In this document: in pieces, positions 1-9,609 of the stretch
Numbering within the stretch: position 1 is the first letter of the stretch
Layout of the letters: each line of letters starts with the position of its first letter
Source of the DNA: Anaerolineae bacterium
Lineage (GTDB): Bacteria > Chloroflexota > Anaerolineae > Caldilineales > Caldilineaceae
DNA: 64,000 bases
Direction: 5' to 3'
NCBI GenBank assembly: GCA_030432295.1
Contig: JAUIHI010000014.1
Coordinates: 91,279-155,278, forward strand
Made by a program: the position numbers and the translations under genes
The notes under the pieces: model-generated
What the model was told of the DNA's origin: nothing
The model's database searches: none
The model's input: only the letters and a program-made list of their open reading frames with translations

Positions 1-3000
1 GCCCCTGCTCCCCCTGCCCCTCCCCGGCCAGGGGACGGTAGAGGGCGACCTGGATGCCAGGGGCAGCTCCCCCTGTGGCCAGGGTGGCCTGTCCGCTGAT
101 CCCGCCAGCGGGTTGACCGCAGATCAGCCCGGTGCCCGCATACTCAATCCCGGCCAGCCATGTGGCCACTGGCCCGGTGGCTGGCGCACACCAGCCCGTG
201 TCGTAGAAGGTGAAGGGGCTGGTGAAGAACCAGTCGCCCACGCCCAGAGCTGGCAGATTGGTGAGGAATTGGGGCACTTCGCCAATCAGAGGGTTGCCGT
301 GCAGGTGCAGATACTGCAACTCGGCCAGGTTGCCCAGTTCTTGCGGTAGACTGGTGAGTTGATTGCCGTCCACATAGAGTTCCGTCAGCGCTGAGAGAGA
401 ACCGATCTGGGTCGGCAGTCCGGTCAGCAAGTTGTTGGACAGGCCGAACCACCGCACCTTGGAGAGCGCGCCGATGGTGGACGGCAAGTTGGTCAGTTGA
501 TTGTTGGCCAGACCCAGACCGGTCAAGGCCGTCAAATTTCCGATTTCGGATGGAACGCTGGTCAATTGGTTTCTGTCCAAGTTGAGCCAGGTCAGGGCGG
601 TCAGATTGCCAATTTGGGGCGGCAGACTGGTCAATTGATTGTTGCTCAAGGTGAGCGAGGCCAGGGCCGTGAGGTTGCTGATCTCCGGAGGCAAAGCGCC
701 CGCCAATCGATTTTCGTACAACGACAACCAGTTGACCCGACCTCCGCTGCACGAAACCCCATACCACTTACACGGGGTGTTGGTTTGCAACCAGTCTGTC
801 TTGTTGGTCCAGTCCTCCCCGCCCGTGGCGGTATAGAGGGTCACTAATCCCTGGCACTCGGCTGTGGGGATCTCGGTCACATCCCCACAACTGAATCCAG
901 TTGCGCCCCGGGGCTCCAGATAGGGATAGCCGTCGTTGCGGGTGCCCGCCACATCTTCTTTCCAGATGTCCTGGAAATCCCACTCCACATAGGTGTCTGC
1001 GGCGTGGGGAGAGGTCATCTGGGCGGTAGTTCGGCCCACTACCCCGTCACCGCCGGCACTGGTAAGCTGGCCGGAGGTCTGGGTATCCCAGTAACAGTCA
1101 GACACAGAGGTGCCCGCACCCTGGCCGATGAAGCCCCCCACGTTGTCGCCGGTTCCGCTCACCGGTCCGGTGCTGTAGGATCGTTCTACCTTCCCGGTCT
1201 TGATCTGCCCGATCAATCCGCCCGCACTCTCCCCGCTGCTGACTGCGGCCCGGCTGTAATTGTCAGATATGATTGGGGTGTTTATGCTCACGTATCCCAC
1301 CAACCCGCCGACCTGTTGCGTGCCTTGGACGCTGCCTGCGCTGTAGCTATGGCGGATCTCTCCACCGTTAATCGCACCGAACAGGCCGCCTGTGGCTGCA
1401 CCACCCTCCACTGTGGCCGTCACCGCCACCCTGTGCAGAATGCTGAGGTTCATGGCCCCAGCCAGCCCGCCCACATCCTGCCCCGGCGCGCCGTTGATTG
1501 CCCCGGTGACGGTGAGCTTCTCAATCAGGCTGTCGAACCCAATCACGCCGGCCAGTGTGCCGCTGTGGGAGCGGGTTTGCAGGTTCACATCTTGCAGGTG
1601 GAGATTGAACAACTGCGCCTCGCTGACTGTCCCAAAAAGTCCCTGATGGGACGAGTTGGGGCGATTGATAGCCAAGTTATGAAGGGTATGCCCGCCGCCG
1701 TCAAAATTGCCGGTGAAGGGGGTTGCCGTATCCCCAATCGGCGACCAACCCCGACCATAGTCCCAGACCACCGTGTCGGCCAGATCCACATCTGTGGTGA
1801 GCCAATAGCTGGCGTCCAGGTTCTGGCGCATGGCGTTCAGTTCGTGGATATTGGTGATCAGATAGGGGTCTTGCATGGAGCCGTTGCCCGCTAGATCGGC
1901 CAGATCCACGGGCTGGGGCTGGGCGTATCTGTCCAGATTCTGGAAGACCGGATAGCCACTGCCTGCGTCCATCGCCCACAGGGCAGCGAAGTTGAAACGA
2001 GGATAGGTGGCCTGCTGCTGCATCTGGGCGGTAGTTCTTCCCATCACCCCGTCGCCGCCTGAGCTGGTGAGCTGGCCGGAGGTCTGGGTATCCCAGTAAC
2101 AATCAGACACAGACGTGCCCGCCCCCTGGCCGATGAAGCCACCCACGTTGTCGCCCGCGCCGCTCACCGGCCCGGCGCTGTAGGATCGCTCGACGATGCC
2201 GCCGTACAGATATCCGAACAGACCGCCCGCACTCCCCCCGCTGCTGACTGCGGCCCGACTGTAGCTGTCGGATATGATCGATGTGTTGGTGCCGCCCACG
2301 TATCCCACCAATCCACCGACCTGTTGCGTGCCCTGGACGCTGCCCGCGCTGTGGCTATGGCGGATCTCTCCGCCGTTAATCACACCGAACAGGCCGCCTG
2401 TGGCTGCGCCTCCCTGCACCGTGGCCGTCACCGCCACCCTGTGCAGAATGCTGAGGTTCATGGCCCCAGCCAGCCCGCCCACATCCTGCCCTGGTGCGCC
2501 GTTGATCGCCCCGGTGACAGTGACCTTCTCAATCAGGCTGTCGAACCCAATCACGCCGGCCAATGCGCCACTGTGGGAGCGGGTTCGCAGGTTCACATCT
2601 TGCAGGTGGAGATTGAACAACTGCGCCTCGCTGACTGTCCCAAAAAGCCCCTGATGGGAAGAGTTGGGGCGGTTGATGGTCAAGTTGCGAATGGCATGCC
2701 CGCTGCCATCAAAACTGCCCGTGAAGGGGGTTGCCGTATCTCCAATCGGCGACCACCCCCCGCCCCCATTCCACGGATCGACGCCCAGATCGATGTCCGC
2801 CGTCTGCCGAAAATAGGCGTCCAGGTGATCACGAATACTGTTTAGGTGTGCCGCCGTGGCCACCAGATACGGATCTGCTTCGGTCCCAGATCCACCGGCA
2901 AAGGCTTGGGCCGCGTCAACACTTAGCGTAGCCTGAGATCCTACGGCTACCAACGTCAAACAGAGAATACCGAGACAGATCAGGAAGGTACGCCCCAGAG

Positions 3001-3040
3001 ACAGGCCAAACCTTCGTCGAGAAAAACACCAGGATTTCAT
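1..3040 (-). CDS. Secreted GLUG-motif and leucine-rich-repeat surface protein, C-terminus beyond window
   Basis: One uninterrupted minus-strand frame runs from an ATG at 3040 to the left edge (about 1013 codons, no stop), so the C-terminus is missing. The start follows AAGGAGAGCATCTT. Residues 1-44 form a signal peptide: basic start MKSWCFSRRRFGLSLGR, hydrophobic core, then VDAAQA. Two long GLUG segments follow (about residues 95-340 and 430-675), with motifs such as GGLFGVINGGEIRHS and VGGLVGYV. Next comes an LRR cap (LYTATGGEDWTNKTDWL, PCKWYGVSC) and about seven LRRs (NLTALTWLNLDRNQLTSVP type, residues 760-920). The last visible residues (GGISGQATLATGGAAPGIQV) look like a carboxypeptidase-regulatory-like fold. 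An extracellular adhesive or binding role is inferred; no ligand can be named. It lies 168 bases downstream of another secreted protein on the same strand. Confidence 0.85.
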   Translation of the reverse strand, partial: MKSWCFSRRRFGLSLGRTFLICLGILCLTLVAVGSQATLSVDAAQAFAGGSGTEADPYLVATAAHLNSIRDHLDAYFRQTADIDLGVDPWNGGGGWSPIGDTATPFTGSFDGSGHAIRNLTINRPNSSHQGLFGTVSEAQLFNLHLQDVNLRTRSHSGALAGVIGFDSLIEKVTVTGAINGAPGQDVGGLAGAMNLSILHRVAVTATVQGGAATGGLFGVINGGEIRHSHSAGSVQGTQQVGGLVGYVGGTNTSIISDSYSRAAVSSGGSAGGLFGYLYGGIVERSYSAGPVSGAGDNVGGFIGQGAGTSVSDCYWDTQTSGQLTSSGGDGVMGRTTAQMQQQATYPRFNFAALWAMDAGSGYPVFQNLDRYAQPQPVDLADLAGNGSMQDPYLITNIHELNAMRQNLDASYWLTTDVDLADTVVWDYGRGWSPIGDTATPFTGNFDGGGHTLHNLAINRPNSSHQGLFGTVSEAQLFNLHLQDVNLQTRSHSGTLAGVIGFDSLIEKLTVTGAINGAPGQDVGGLAGAMNLSILHRVAVTATVEGGAATGGLFGAINGGEIRHSYSAGSVQGTQQVGGLVGYVSINTPIISDNYSRAAVSSGESAGGLIGQIKTGKVERSYSTGPVSGTGDNVGGFIGQGAGTSVSDCYWDTQTSGQLTSAGGDGVVGRTTAQMTSPHAADTYVEWDFQDIWKEDVAGTRNDGYPYLEPRGATGFSCGDVTEIPTAECQGLVTLYTATGGEDWTNKTDWLQTNTPCKWYGVSCSGGRVNWLSLYENRLAGALPPEISNLTALASLTLSNNQLTSLPPQIGNLTALTWLNLDRNQLTSVPSEIGNLTALTGLGLANNQLTNLPSTIGALSKVRWFGLSNNLLTGLPTQIGSLSALTELYVDGNQLTSLPQELGNLAELQYLHLHGNPLIGEVPQFLTNLPALGVGDWFFTSPFTFYDTGWCAPATGPVATWLAGIEYAGTGLICGQPAGGISGQATLATGGAAPGIQVALYRPLAGEGQGEQG
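1017..2754 (-). repeat. Intragenic duplication of a ~730-base GLUG segment
   Basis: Positions 1017-1748 and 2021-2754 are near-identical in the same orientation at about 1004-base spacing, and both lie in the reading frame of the GLUG/LRR protein. They differ by scattered substitutions and one small indel, so the duplication is recent or kept alike by gene conversion. Similarity fades beyond 1748 and 2754. The duplication adds one whole adhesive module without breaking the frame. Confidence 0.85.
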
Positions 3041-3129
3041 AAGATGCTCTCCTTTGACTTGACTTGCTTGGAATAGAAACCATTGTCCCGACTAGATTTT
3101 TGGGATTTCAGGGAGTCCGCCTACCCAAA

Positions 3130-3160
3130 CCTTCCAGGAAGCTTGAAGCTTCCTGGAAGG
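3130..3160. terminator. 31-base palindrome between two secreted-protein genes
   Basis: Arms CCTTCCAGGAAGCTT and AAGCTTCCTGGAAGG are perfect reverse complements around a single G. The hairpin lies about 49 bases past the stop of the 1571-residue gene and 90 bases before the start of the GLUG/LRR gene, both on the minus strand. There is no clear T tract, so it may be a repeat-type hairpin, an mRNA 3'-end stabiliser or an attenuator rather than a classical intrinsic terminator. Confidence 0.5.
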
Positions 3161-3208
3161 TCGAACCACCGGGGTCGTGTCAACCACCTGAGATCCCAAA
3201 GATCCTCC

Positions 3209-6200
3209 TTACCTCCGTACCGCGGGCAGATAGATATTCGCGCCGCTCTCCTTCCCCACAGTGAAGCGCAGGATATAGGGCTGGCTCAGCCCATTCCCCG
3301 CCACATCCGCCACATCCGTACCCACAGTGACCATGTACTCTCCATCCGCCACCACCACCAGGGGACCGAAGACGATCTGGTTGACCGCCCCGTCAAAGCG
3401 CACAGTCCCCGTCACCGGAACACCCGCACCATCCGTCAAGGTGACCGTGGCCGTGCTGACCGTGGTCTCGCTCAACGCCTCGGAGACGCCGATGACGATC
3501 ACGGGCGCATAGACCGGGCCATCCGTGTCCGTGTAGACGGGACTGGCCGAGGCGATGACGTCCGTGGCGTCCGCGCCGGGACTGGTCCACACCACAACGG
3601 GCGGGGTGGCGTCCCCGGCGGACGTGACTTCGATGCTTACTTGGGCCGCCCGGCTGGTGGCCGTGCCGTTGTCCACCCGGAAGCTGAAGCTATCCGGGCC
3701 GGTGAAGTTTTCCAGCGGCGTGTAGGTCAGATCAGGCGCGGTGCCGGAGAGGACACCGCCGTGGGGTGGCTCGACCATCTCGAAGGTTAGGGAGAGTTGG
3801 CTGACTTCCTGGCCGGCCAGGGTGATTGGGAGGGGGGTCATGTAGGCTGTGGACAGGCTTTGGGGGATGGCCACCAGGGGCGAGACCAGGTTGACCCAGG
3901 TGTTGGTGGGGGTCTCTTCCGGCACGCTGGGGAAGAAGACGACCGCCTGGTTTTCGACAACCGTGCCGGAGGCCAAGCCGCCGGTCAGGTTGACCGTGTA
4001 CGTGATGGTCCCCTGAGAATCCGCCGCGCCCTTTGGCCCCAACTCGCCCACCATCCAGAAGATCTCTCGGCTGTCGGACAGATAGACGCCCGCTCCGTGC
4101 AAATCCAGGGTGGCGGCGTCGAACACATCGGCCAGTTTGTTGGTGACATAGACCCCGTAGGCCCGGCCCTGGCCCTCGTTTTCATAGGTCACTGTATAGA
4201 GCGCCGTGGCCTCCGGCAACAGATCCCCCGCGGGACCGTAGATGGCGTTGGGATCTTTGGCAATGAAAAGCCGCAGATCTCGGCAGCGAGGCTTGCCCCC
4301 GGCGGCTGTGGCGCTGCAAGAATTGGGATCTTCCGGCTCGGGCATGGATGACGTGACGGTCACCGTGCGGGTTTCCGTGCGCTGCACCAGCCCCTTCTCC
4401 TCGCAGTCCACACAGCCCGGCCCGCCGATGCTGGGCACACAGCGCTGGCCATAGGCGATACAGGTCTTGTAGCCGCCGGGCACCCACGCGCCGACTGCGG
4501 CGTTGCAGACCTCTTTGTAACAACTGTTGGTCAGGCCACCGAAAATGCCGCCGCCAAGCCAACGCACCTGGCCCTCGGTGCAGCAATATTCGCTGGGGTT
4601 GGCCCGGCAGTCCAGATCACAGTCATAGACCTTCTTGACCGTGCTGCCCACCTCCCACACCGCGCCAGCGATGCTGCCGCCGCCGGTGAAGGGGGCCAGG
4701 GCCGTCCACGCCACGATGCGCCCGGCCTTCTTCTTGATGTATTCCCAGCCCACGATGCTCCAGCGGCAGTTGCGCTTGCAGATGTCCACCGTGCAGCCGG
4801 TCGTCGCTTCATCCCCCCCGGGCAGGGAGACGCTGGCCCCGGCCAGATCCGCCTCCCACGCGCCCCACACACTCTTCTCCCCGGTCAGCAGATCCAGGCG
4901 CATGCCGCCCGTGCTGTCTTCGATGGTGGCCGATCCAGCGTTGACCGTGTAGATCAGCACATGGCCGCCCTGCATGGCCAGGATGCGGGCGATGCGCAGC
5001 CCGCTGTTGACCATCACCGCCTCTAGCACCACTTCGCCTTCAGTTCGGGTGACATTGGCCGCGGTGTGGAAGCTGAACCCGGCGGTGATGGCCGTGTCAT
5101 AGGCCGATTGCAGCGCCGGGTTGGCGGCCAGTTGGTCGTTGAACTGGGTCGGCGTCAGCAGATCCACTGTGGACATCTCGCCGGGCACATAGTCCCGATA
5201 AAGCTGGGGATCAAACTCGCCCACGTTGTAGTTGTCCGCGGTGAGCAGGGTGATGGTGCTGTCCTGGTAGGTTCGGGGCAGGCCCCAGGCAAAGCGCACG
5301 GTGAAGGAGAGGAAACCCTGGGCGCCCGGAGCCAGATCCCCCAGCTTCCAGAAAAGCTGATCCCGTTCCGGCCAGTAAATACCGCCCCCGCTGCTGGCCA
5401 CATACTCCCCGGACAGGGGCAACTGCACCAACAGCACGGCATTCTGCACGGTCTCGGTCAGGGTGTTGAAGTATTGCACCGCATAGTCCGCGGTCTGGCC
5501 GGGGCTGACCAGGGTGGGCGCGCCTGTGGTCACCAACATCTCGCCAGGGGCCGCTGCGCCCGTGTCCGGCGCGCCCAGCCACGGATAGAAGGTGATGTTA
5601 TCGCCCACGTTGTCGCCCAGGCCGGACGGATTTTGCGTGGCATGATAGGGGCCAGAGGCGTCCCCCCACCAGTTGTCCCGGGCATCCAGCACCGGCGCGT
5701 CCCAGTTGGCGACCGCTTCCCGGGTCGTGTCGTGGATGCTGTTGTTGCGAAACACCGGGGGCGTGGTGACATAGTTGTTGAAGTCGAATTGGACCCCTGC
5801 TTTATCCGAATGGTGGATTTTACAGTTCTGAATCGTGGCCGTGGGCGCGCCGCCGGACAGCCCCCAACGGATATCCAAGAGGGCGGACAAGTTATTGGTG
5901 AAGGCGGCCCCGCCGTAGGAGATTTCGCAGTGATCCAGGCTGATGGTGGAGCGATCCTTTGCCTCGATGCCAGCCCACCAGCCGGTCTCCTGGGTGGCCC
6001 CGGTGAAGACGATCGGTTTCTGCGCCGTGCCCAGGGCATAGAGCCCCCCCTGATCCTTCACAAGCAGATAGGTGGGCGACCCGTAAATATTCTTGTCGAA
6101 GGCCAAGGTCGTGCCGGGCTTGATGGAAAGCAGGCCGTTGGACGACACTTCGATGCTGCCCGTCACCCGCACGGGGATGCCCGCGTCGCCCAGATCCCAC

Positions 6201-7924
6201 TGGCGTCCGCCGCCCAGCGCGCAACCGGGGATCAGCAACTCGTCCCCGCCGTTGCCTGTGGCGGTCAGGTCTTTGGCCGTGATGGAGCCGTTGCACAACC
6301 AACTTATGGCTGCGCCCACGTTGTCGGTCAGGGTCACGTCCGCCAACACGGGGTTGACATTGTGATTGTCAAAGCTGATGCCTCGCCGGCGGTCGTCATT
6401 GGTGCCCAGCACGCCATTTTCGCTGATGGTCATGTTGCCCAAGGTGGGATTGATGGTGCTGTTGGATGTGTAATCGGCCACGCCCGACCATCCATTGCGG
6501 CTGATGCTGCCCCCCTCCCAGTTGACGGAAAGGCTGCTACTGACTCCAGCCTCCAAATAGACGCCATGTTGGCCGTTATCGGTGACATCAATGTTGGTCA
6601 ATGTGGGCGCAATGGTGGTGCCGCTATTTGCCCGCACATAAAGCCCGGTGTGCTTGTTGTGGTGGATATGACAATTGCTCACCTCGGCTTGATCCGTGTT
6701 GATCTCCAGACCGCCGTCGCCGAAGTTGCCGTCGCTGGCATAGCTGATATCGCACTGATCCAGGTGCAGGGTGCTGCCCTGTTTGGCCCACAGGCCCATC
6801 CAATATTGGCCTGTATCCCCCGCTGCGGCCAATTGTGAGGTGAAGGTGATGGGTTGGCTGGCCGTGCCCTGAGCTTCCAGCGCCCCCCCATCCGCGATGG
6901 CGATGCCAAAGCTGGCGCGGAAGTCGAGGACCGTGCCCGGCTGCACGGTCAGTGTGCGGCCCGCGGGCACGGTGAGTTGGCAGAGGGTGTAACCGCAGGT
7001 GAAGCCATAGTTTGTGCCGCCCAGGGTCACATCTTCGGTGATGGTCTCCCGGAAGTTGCCGATGGTCACCTCGTTGCGGGCATTGCCGGAAAAGGTGAGG
7101 TCGGCATAGGTGGGCTGCATGTTGATGGTGGATTGATAGATGGCATACTGATACCGATAGTCATCGCTCGGGTTGGTCTGATCCGCCACCCGCACCTGTT
7201 GCAGCACGGGCGTCAACCCTTCCCCCTCCAAATAGATGCCGTTGTTGGCCCCAGAGATCACCTCGCTGTGGGTCAGGGTGAGTTGGGCGTCGGTCACGTC
7301 TACGTGCGCCCGGCTCCAGCCGTGCAGGGCGCTGTTGAAGGCATACGACGCCCCGCCATAGCGGATGGAGACATGGTCCAGGGTGGCCACGCTATCTGGG
7401 GCCAGGAACAGGCCATACCATTCGCCGGGCGTGCCCACGCTGGGGCCGTCGCCGTTGGTATCGCCCCCGGCGCTGTCGTCGGCCATGCTGGTGAATATAA
7501 CCGGCTGGTCTGCCGTGCCGGTTGCGATCAGGCCGCCGTCCACCCGCAGGCCGCAGCCGTTGTCATAGCCGCACTTGCCGCCAAACTTGATCGTCACCCC
7601 GCTTTCCAGAGTCAACGTCACCCCCGCGGGGACCATCACCGAGCAGTTGCTGGCCGTGTAGACCCCGGACGCCCAGGTGGTGTCGGCGGTGATGGGATCG
7701 CAGGCGGAGGCTGCGGGCGTGTCGGTTGTGGCAGACTTCCCAGGCAGGGAGGAAGCAGAGACGGTGAAAGCGGAGAAAGCAAGCAGAAGAACGAGGGGCA
7801 ACAGAGGGAGAATTGGACGAAAGGACGCACAGAAACGGCGAACGGATGGCGGATCCCCGCGGCTGGCGTGGGTTGGAAGGCGGGTCGATCCGAGAAAAGC
7901 AGTAGCCCGTGGGGTGGGGTTCAT
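3209..7924 (-). CDS. Large secreted protein: right-handed beta-helix, DUF11, cadherin-like and Big domains
   Basis: This 1571-residue protein starts at an ATG preceded by AAAGGAG at good spacing. It has a long signal peptide (hydrophobic PILPLLPLVLLLAFSAFTV near residues 38-56). Residues about 70-760 are beta-helix repeats with many short N/G-rich turns, like pectate-lyase-fold surface proteins. A DUF11-like beta domain follows (about 780-890). A cysteine-rich insert (about 1040-1160; CTVDICKRNC, YDCDLDCRANPSEYCC) has no family I recognise. A second DUF11-like domain (about 1185-1300), a cadherin-like segment (TYTPLENFTGPDSFSFRV) and a Big_5-like domain (TPPVVVWTSPGADATDV) come next. The protein ends SGANIYLPAVRR, a YLP tail I associate with secreted Chloroflexota proteins. 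No catalytic residues were recognised; surface binding is inferred. Confidence 0.85.
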   Translation of the reverse strand: MNPTPRATAFLGSTRLPTHASRGDPPSVRRFCASFRPILPLLPLVLLLAFSAFTVSASSLPGKSATTDTPAASACDPITADTTWASGVYTASNCSVMVPAGVTLTLESGVTIKFGGKCGYDNGCGLRVDGGLIATGTADQPVIFTSMADDSAGGDTNGDGPSVGTPGEWYGLFLAPDSVATLDHVSIRYGGASYAFNSALHGWSRAHVDVTDAQLTLTHSEVISGANNGIYLEGEGLTPVLQQVRVADQTNPSDDYRYQYAIYQSTINMQPTYADLTFSGNARNEVTIGNFRETITEDVTLGGTNYGFTCGYTLCQLTVPAGRTLTVQPGTVLDFRASFGIAIADGGALEAQGTASQPITFTSQLAAAGDTGQYWMGLWAKQGSTLHLDQCDISYASDGNFGDGGLEINTDQAEVSNCHIHHNKHTGLYVRANSGTTIAPTLTNIDVTDNGQHGVYLEAGVSSSLSVNWEGGSISRNGWSGVADYTSNSTINPTLGNMTISENGVLGTNDDRRRGISFDNHNVNPVLADVTLTDNVGAAISWLCNGSITAKDLTATGNGGDELLIPGCALGGGRQWDLGDAGIPVRVTGSIEVSSNGLLSIKPGTTLAFDKNIYGSPTYLLVKDQGGLYALGTAQKPIVFTGATQETGWWAGIEAKDRSTISLDHCEISYGGAAFTNNLSALLDIRWGLSGGAPTATIQNCKIHHSDKAGVQFDFNNYVTTPPVFRNNSIHDTTREAVANWDAPVLDARDNWWGDASGPYHATQNPSGLGDNVGDNITFYPWLGAPDTGAAAPGEMLVTTGAPTLVSPGQTADYAVQYFNTLTETVQNAVLLVQLPLSGEYVASSGGGIYWPERDQLFWKLGDLAPGAQGFLSFTVRFAWGLPRTYQDSTITLLTADNYNVGEFDPQLYRDYVPGEMSTVDLLTPTQFNDQLAANPALQSAYDTAITAGFSFHTAANVTRTEGEVVLEAVMVNSGLRIARILAMQGGHVLIYTVNAGSATIEDSTGGMRLDLLTGEKSVWGAWEADLAGASVSLPGGDEATTGCTVDICKRNCRWSIVGWEYIKKKAGRIVAWTALAPFTGGGSIAGAVWEVGSTVKKVYDCDLDCRANPSEYCCTEGQVRWLGGGIFGGLTNSCYKEVCNAAVGAWVPGGYKTCIAYGQRCVPSIGGPGCVDCEEKGLVQRTETRTVTVTSSMPEPEDPNSCSATAAGGKPRCRDLRLFIAKDPNAIYGPAGDLLPEATALYTVTYENEGQGRAYGVYVTNKLADVFDAATLDLHGAGVYLSDSREIFWMVGELGPKGAADSQGTITYTVNLTGGLASGTVVENQAVVFFPSVPEETPTNTWVNLVSPLVAIPQSLSTAYMTPLPITLAGQEVSQLSLTFEMVEPPHGGVLSGTAPDLTYTPLENFTGPDSFSFRVDNGTATSRAAQVSIEVTSAGDATPPVVVWTSPGADATDVIASASPVYTDTDGPVYAPVIVIGVSEALSETTVSTATVTLTDGAGVPVTGTVRFDGAVNQIVFGPLVVVADGEYMVTVGTDVADVAGNGLSQPYILRFTVGKESGANIYLPAVRR

Positions 7925-8053
7925 GGCGCAGGCTCCTTTGCCGGGTATAGGAAGTGTGTATGGGGTGCGTCACCGATTCTGACGCGTTGCGTCACACTAT
8001 ACTATACGCCAGGTGGGGAGGGCGCGGATCGGCCAGTTGGGTAGGTCACACGC

Positions 8054-8091
8054 GCAGGAGTTCGACTTTTTGGAAAAAGTCGAACTCCTGC
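8054..8091 (-). terminator. Long perfect hairpin downstream of Gfo/Idh/MocA gene
   Basis: Two 18-base arms (GCAGGAGTTCGACTTTTT and its exact complement) enclose two bases. The hairpin sits 47 bases past the stop of the minus-strand oxidoreductase gene and 130 bases before the next minus-strand start. T/A runs next to the loop and the stem length suit transcription termination, but a member of the intergenic hairpin repeats is equally possible. Confidence 0.55.
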
Positions 8092-8137
8092 CATTGCTTG
8101 CTCACCCAATAGATTTTGAAGAGGTAAAACGTCGAAA

Positions 8138-9454
8138 CTACGGGAGCTTCAACAACTCATCTACATCCACCGCCTGGCCTGTGGCGATGGATCTGTTGGC
8201 CGCAATCCCCATCAGAATCGAAGACGCGCCGTCAATGTGGCTGGCCGCCCGGTGAAAGGGGTCTTCCGGCGGGTTGGGATGGAAAATCTGTTCCAGCATC
8301 ACCCGGTCTCCGCCGCCGTGGCCGCCCACCCCTTCGGGAATTTCCACGTTATAGGGCTTGCCGTGCATAGGGAAGACCCAGACGTGCTTGCCCCGGGTCA
8401 ACACTTCCGCTTCTTCGGCCAATGACTCCTCCTGACCAGCCACAAATGTGCGGCCCACGGACTCGATCAGTTCCACTTCGATGCGCCCTTTGTCGCCGGT
8501 GATAGCCGTGCGGTAGCCCTCCCAGGGACAATAGGCGATCAGCGAATAGGTCAGAATTGCGCCGTTACGGTAGCGGGCCGTGACGCTCATCGTATCCTCG
8601 GCGCTGATGTTGTCCCCGAAAACATTGCGGTCGCGCAGATAGCCGCTGTCCTTCTCCGCTTCCAGATAGAGACCGGCCAAGGACGGGTTCTCGTCCAGGC
8701 GCAGGGCAAAGGGATCGTTGGCCGCGGCCTCCACGCCCGTGTAGCGGTCGTAGTCGTAGTGTTCGCCCCGCTCTTCCGCGTTCTTGCGACCGTAAAATTG
8801 CAGGTCCCCCATCGCGAAGACCCGCTTGGGATAGGAGCCGATCCACCAGTTGATCAGATCAAAGTGATGGGTGGCTTTGTGCACCAGCAGCCCGCCGGAT
8901 TTGTCCTTCTCCCGATGCCAGCGGCGGAAGTAATCTGCGCCGTGGCGGGTGTCCAACACCCACTCAAAATCCACGGCCCGGGGTCGCCCGATGACGCCGT
9001 CCATAATCAGTTCCCGGACTTTCGTGGCGATAGGCGCGTAGCGGTAATTGAAAGTCACCCGCAGACTGCGCCCGGTGCGTTCAATTGTCTCGAAAATCTG
9101 GCGGGCTTTGGCGTCGTCAATCGTCATCGGTTTTTCGCTGATGGCGTCGCAGCCCAGTTCCATGGCCCGGCAGATGTAGATGTGGTGGGTCGAATCCATC
9201 GAAGTGACAATCACCACATCCGGCTTCGTCTCCGCCACCATCCGGTCGAAATCGTCCGCGTGATAGGTGGGCAAGGGCGGCGCGTCGTGGACATCGGCCA
9301 ACCGGGCGTTGTGAAAATCCATACGGGTCTGGCTCAGATCGCAGAGCGCGACCATCTCGTTCCACTCCGCGTAGTCCCGGGAAATGGCGTCGATGAACAT
9401 CTGTGCCCGCCCGCCGGTTCCGACGAGTGCGTAGCGTTTTCGTGTGTTGGACAT
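8138..9454 (-). CDS. Gfo/Idh/MocA-family NAD(P)-dependent oxidoreductase
   Basis: 438 residues. The start [20 protein letters not shown] is chosen over an upstream ATG because GGGAGGAC sits just before it. The N-terminal Rossmann fold has the dinucleotide loop VGTGGRAQ. The EKP motif (ISEKPMTID, near residue 108) is the family signature. The C-terminal alpha/beta half carries [20 protein letters not shown], where the histidine pair is the usual catalytic/substrate region. Family members oxidise or reduce sugars, cyclitols and related polyols; the substrate cannot be read from sequence. It stands alone, with a strong hairpin downstream. Its second half is longer than in minimal members (about 340 residues), as in putative glycosyl-dehydrogenase subfamilies. 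Confidence 0.9.
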   Translation of the reverse strand: MSNTRKRYALVGTGGRAQMFIDAISRDYAEWNEMVALCDLSQTRMDFHNARLADVHDAPPLPTYHADDFDRMVAETKPDVVIVTSMDSTHHIYICRAMELGCDAISEKPMTIDDAKARQIFETIERTGRSLRVTFNYRYAPIATKVRELIMDGVIGRPRAVDFEWVLDTRHGADYFRRWHREKDKSGGLLVHKATHHFDLINWWIGSYPKRVFAMGDLQFYGRKNAEERGEHYDYDRYTGVEAAANDPFALRLDENPSLAGLYLEAEKDSGYLRDRNVFGDNISAEDTMSVTARYRNGAILTYSLIAYCPWEGYRTAITGDKGRIEVELIESVGRTFVAGQEESLAEEAEVLTRGKHVWVFPMHGKPYNVEIPEGVGGHGGGDRVMLEQIFHPNPPEDPFHRAASHIDGASSILMGIAANRSIATGQAVDVDELLKLP

Positions 9455-9609
9455 TGGGTCCTCCCGTGGTTTGTGGATGGGAATCGTGTCGGGAACTGAG
9501 TAAAGTGGCAGAGCCACAAGAAATCTTTCGCGGGGACGTGAAGGTGTAGGGGTTGTCCACCGTCTACCGACATTGTACTACAAAAACCAATCATACACCG
9601 CTGTGACAC

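Noticed and set aside
5066..6838. Long plus-strand open frame of 590 codons
   Set aside because: It lies wholly opposite the beta-helix gene. Its translation is low-complexity G/R/A/V/H-rich with no domain, as expected for the complement of GC-rich coding DNA.
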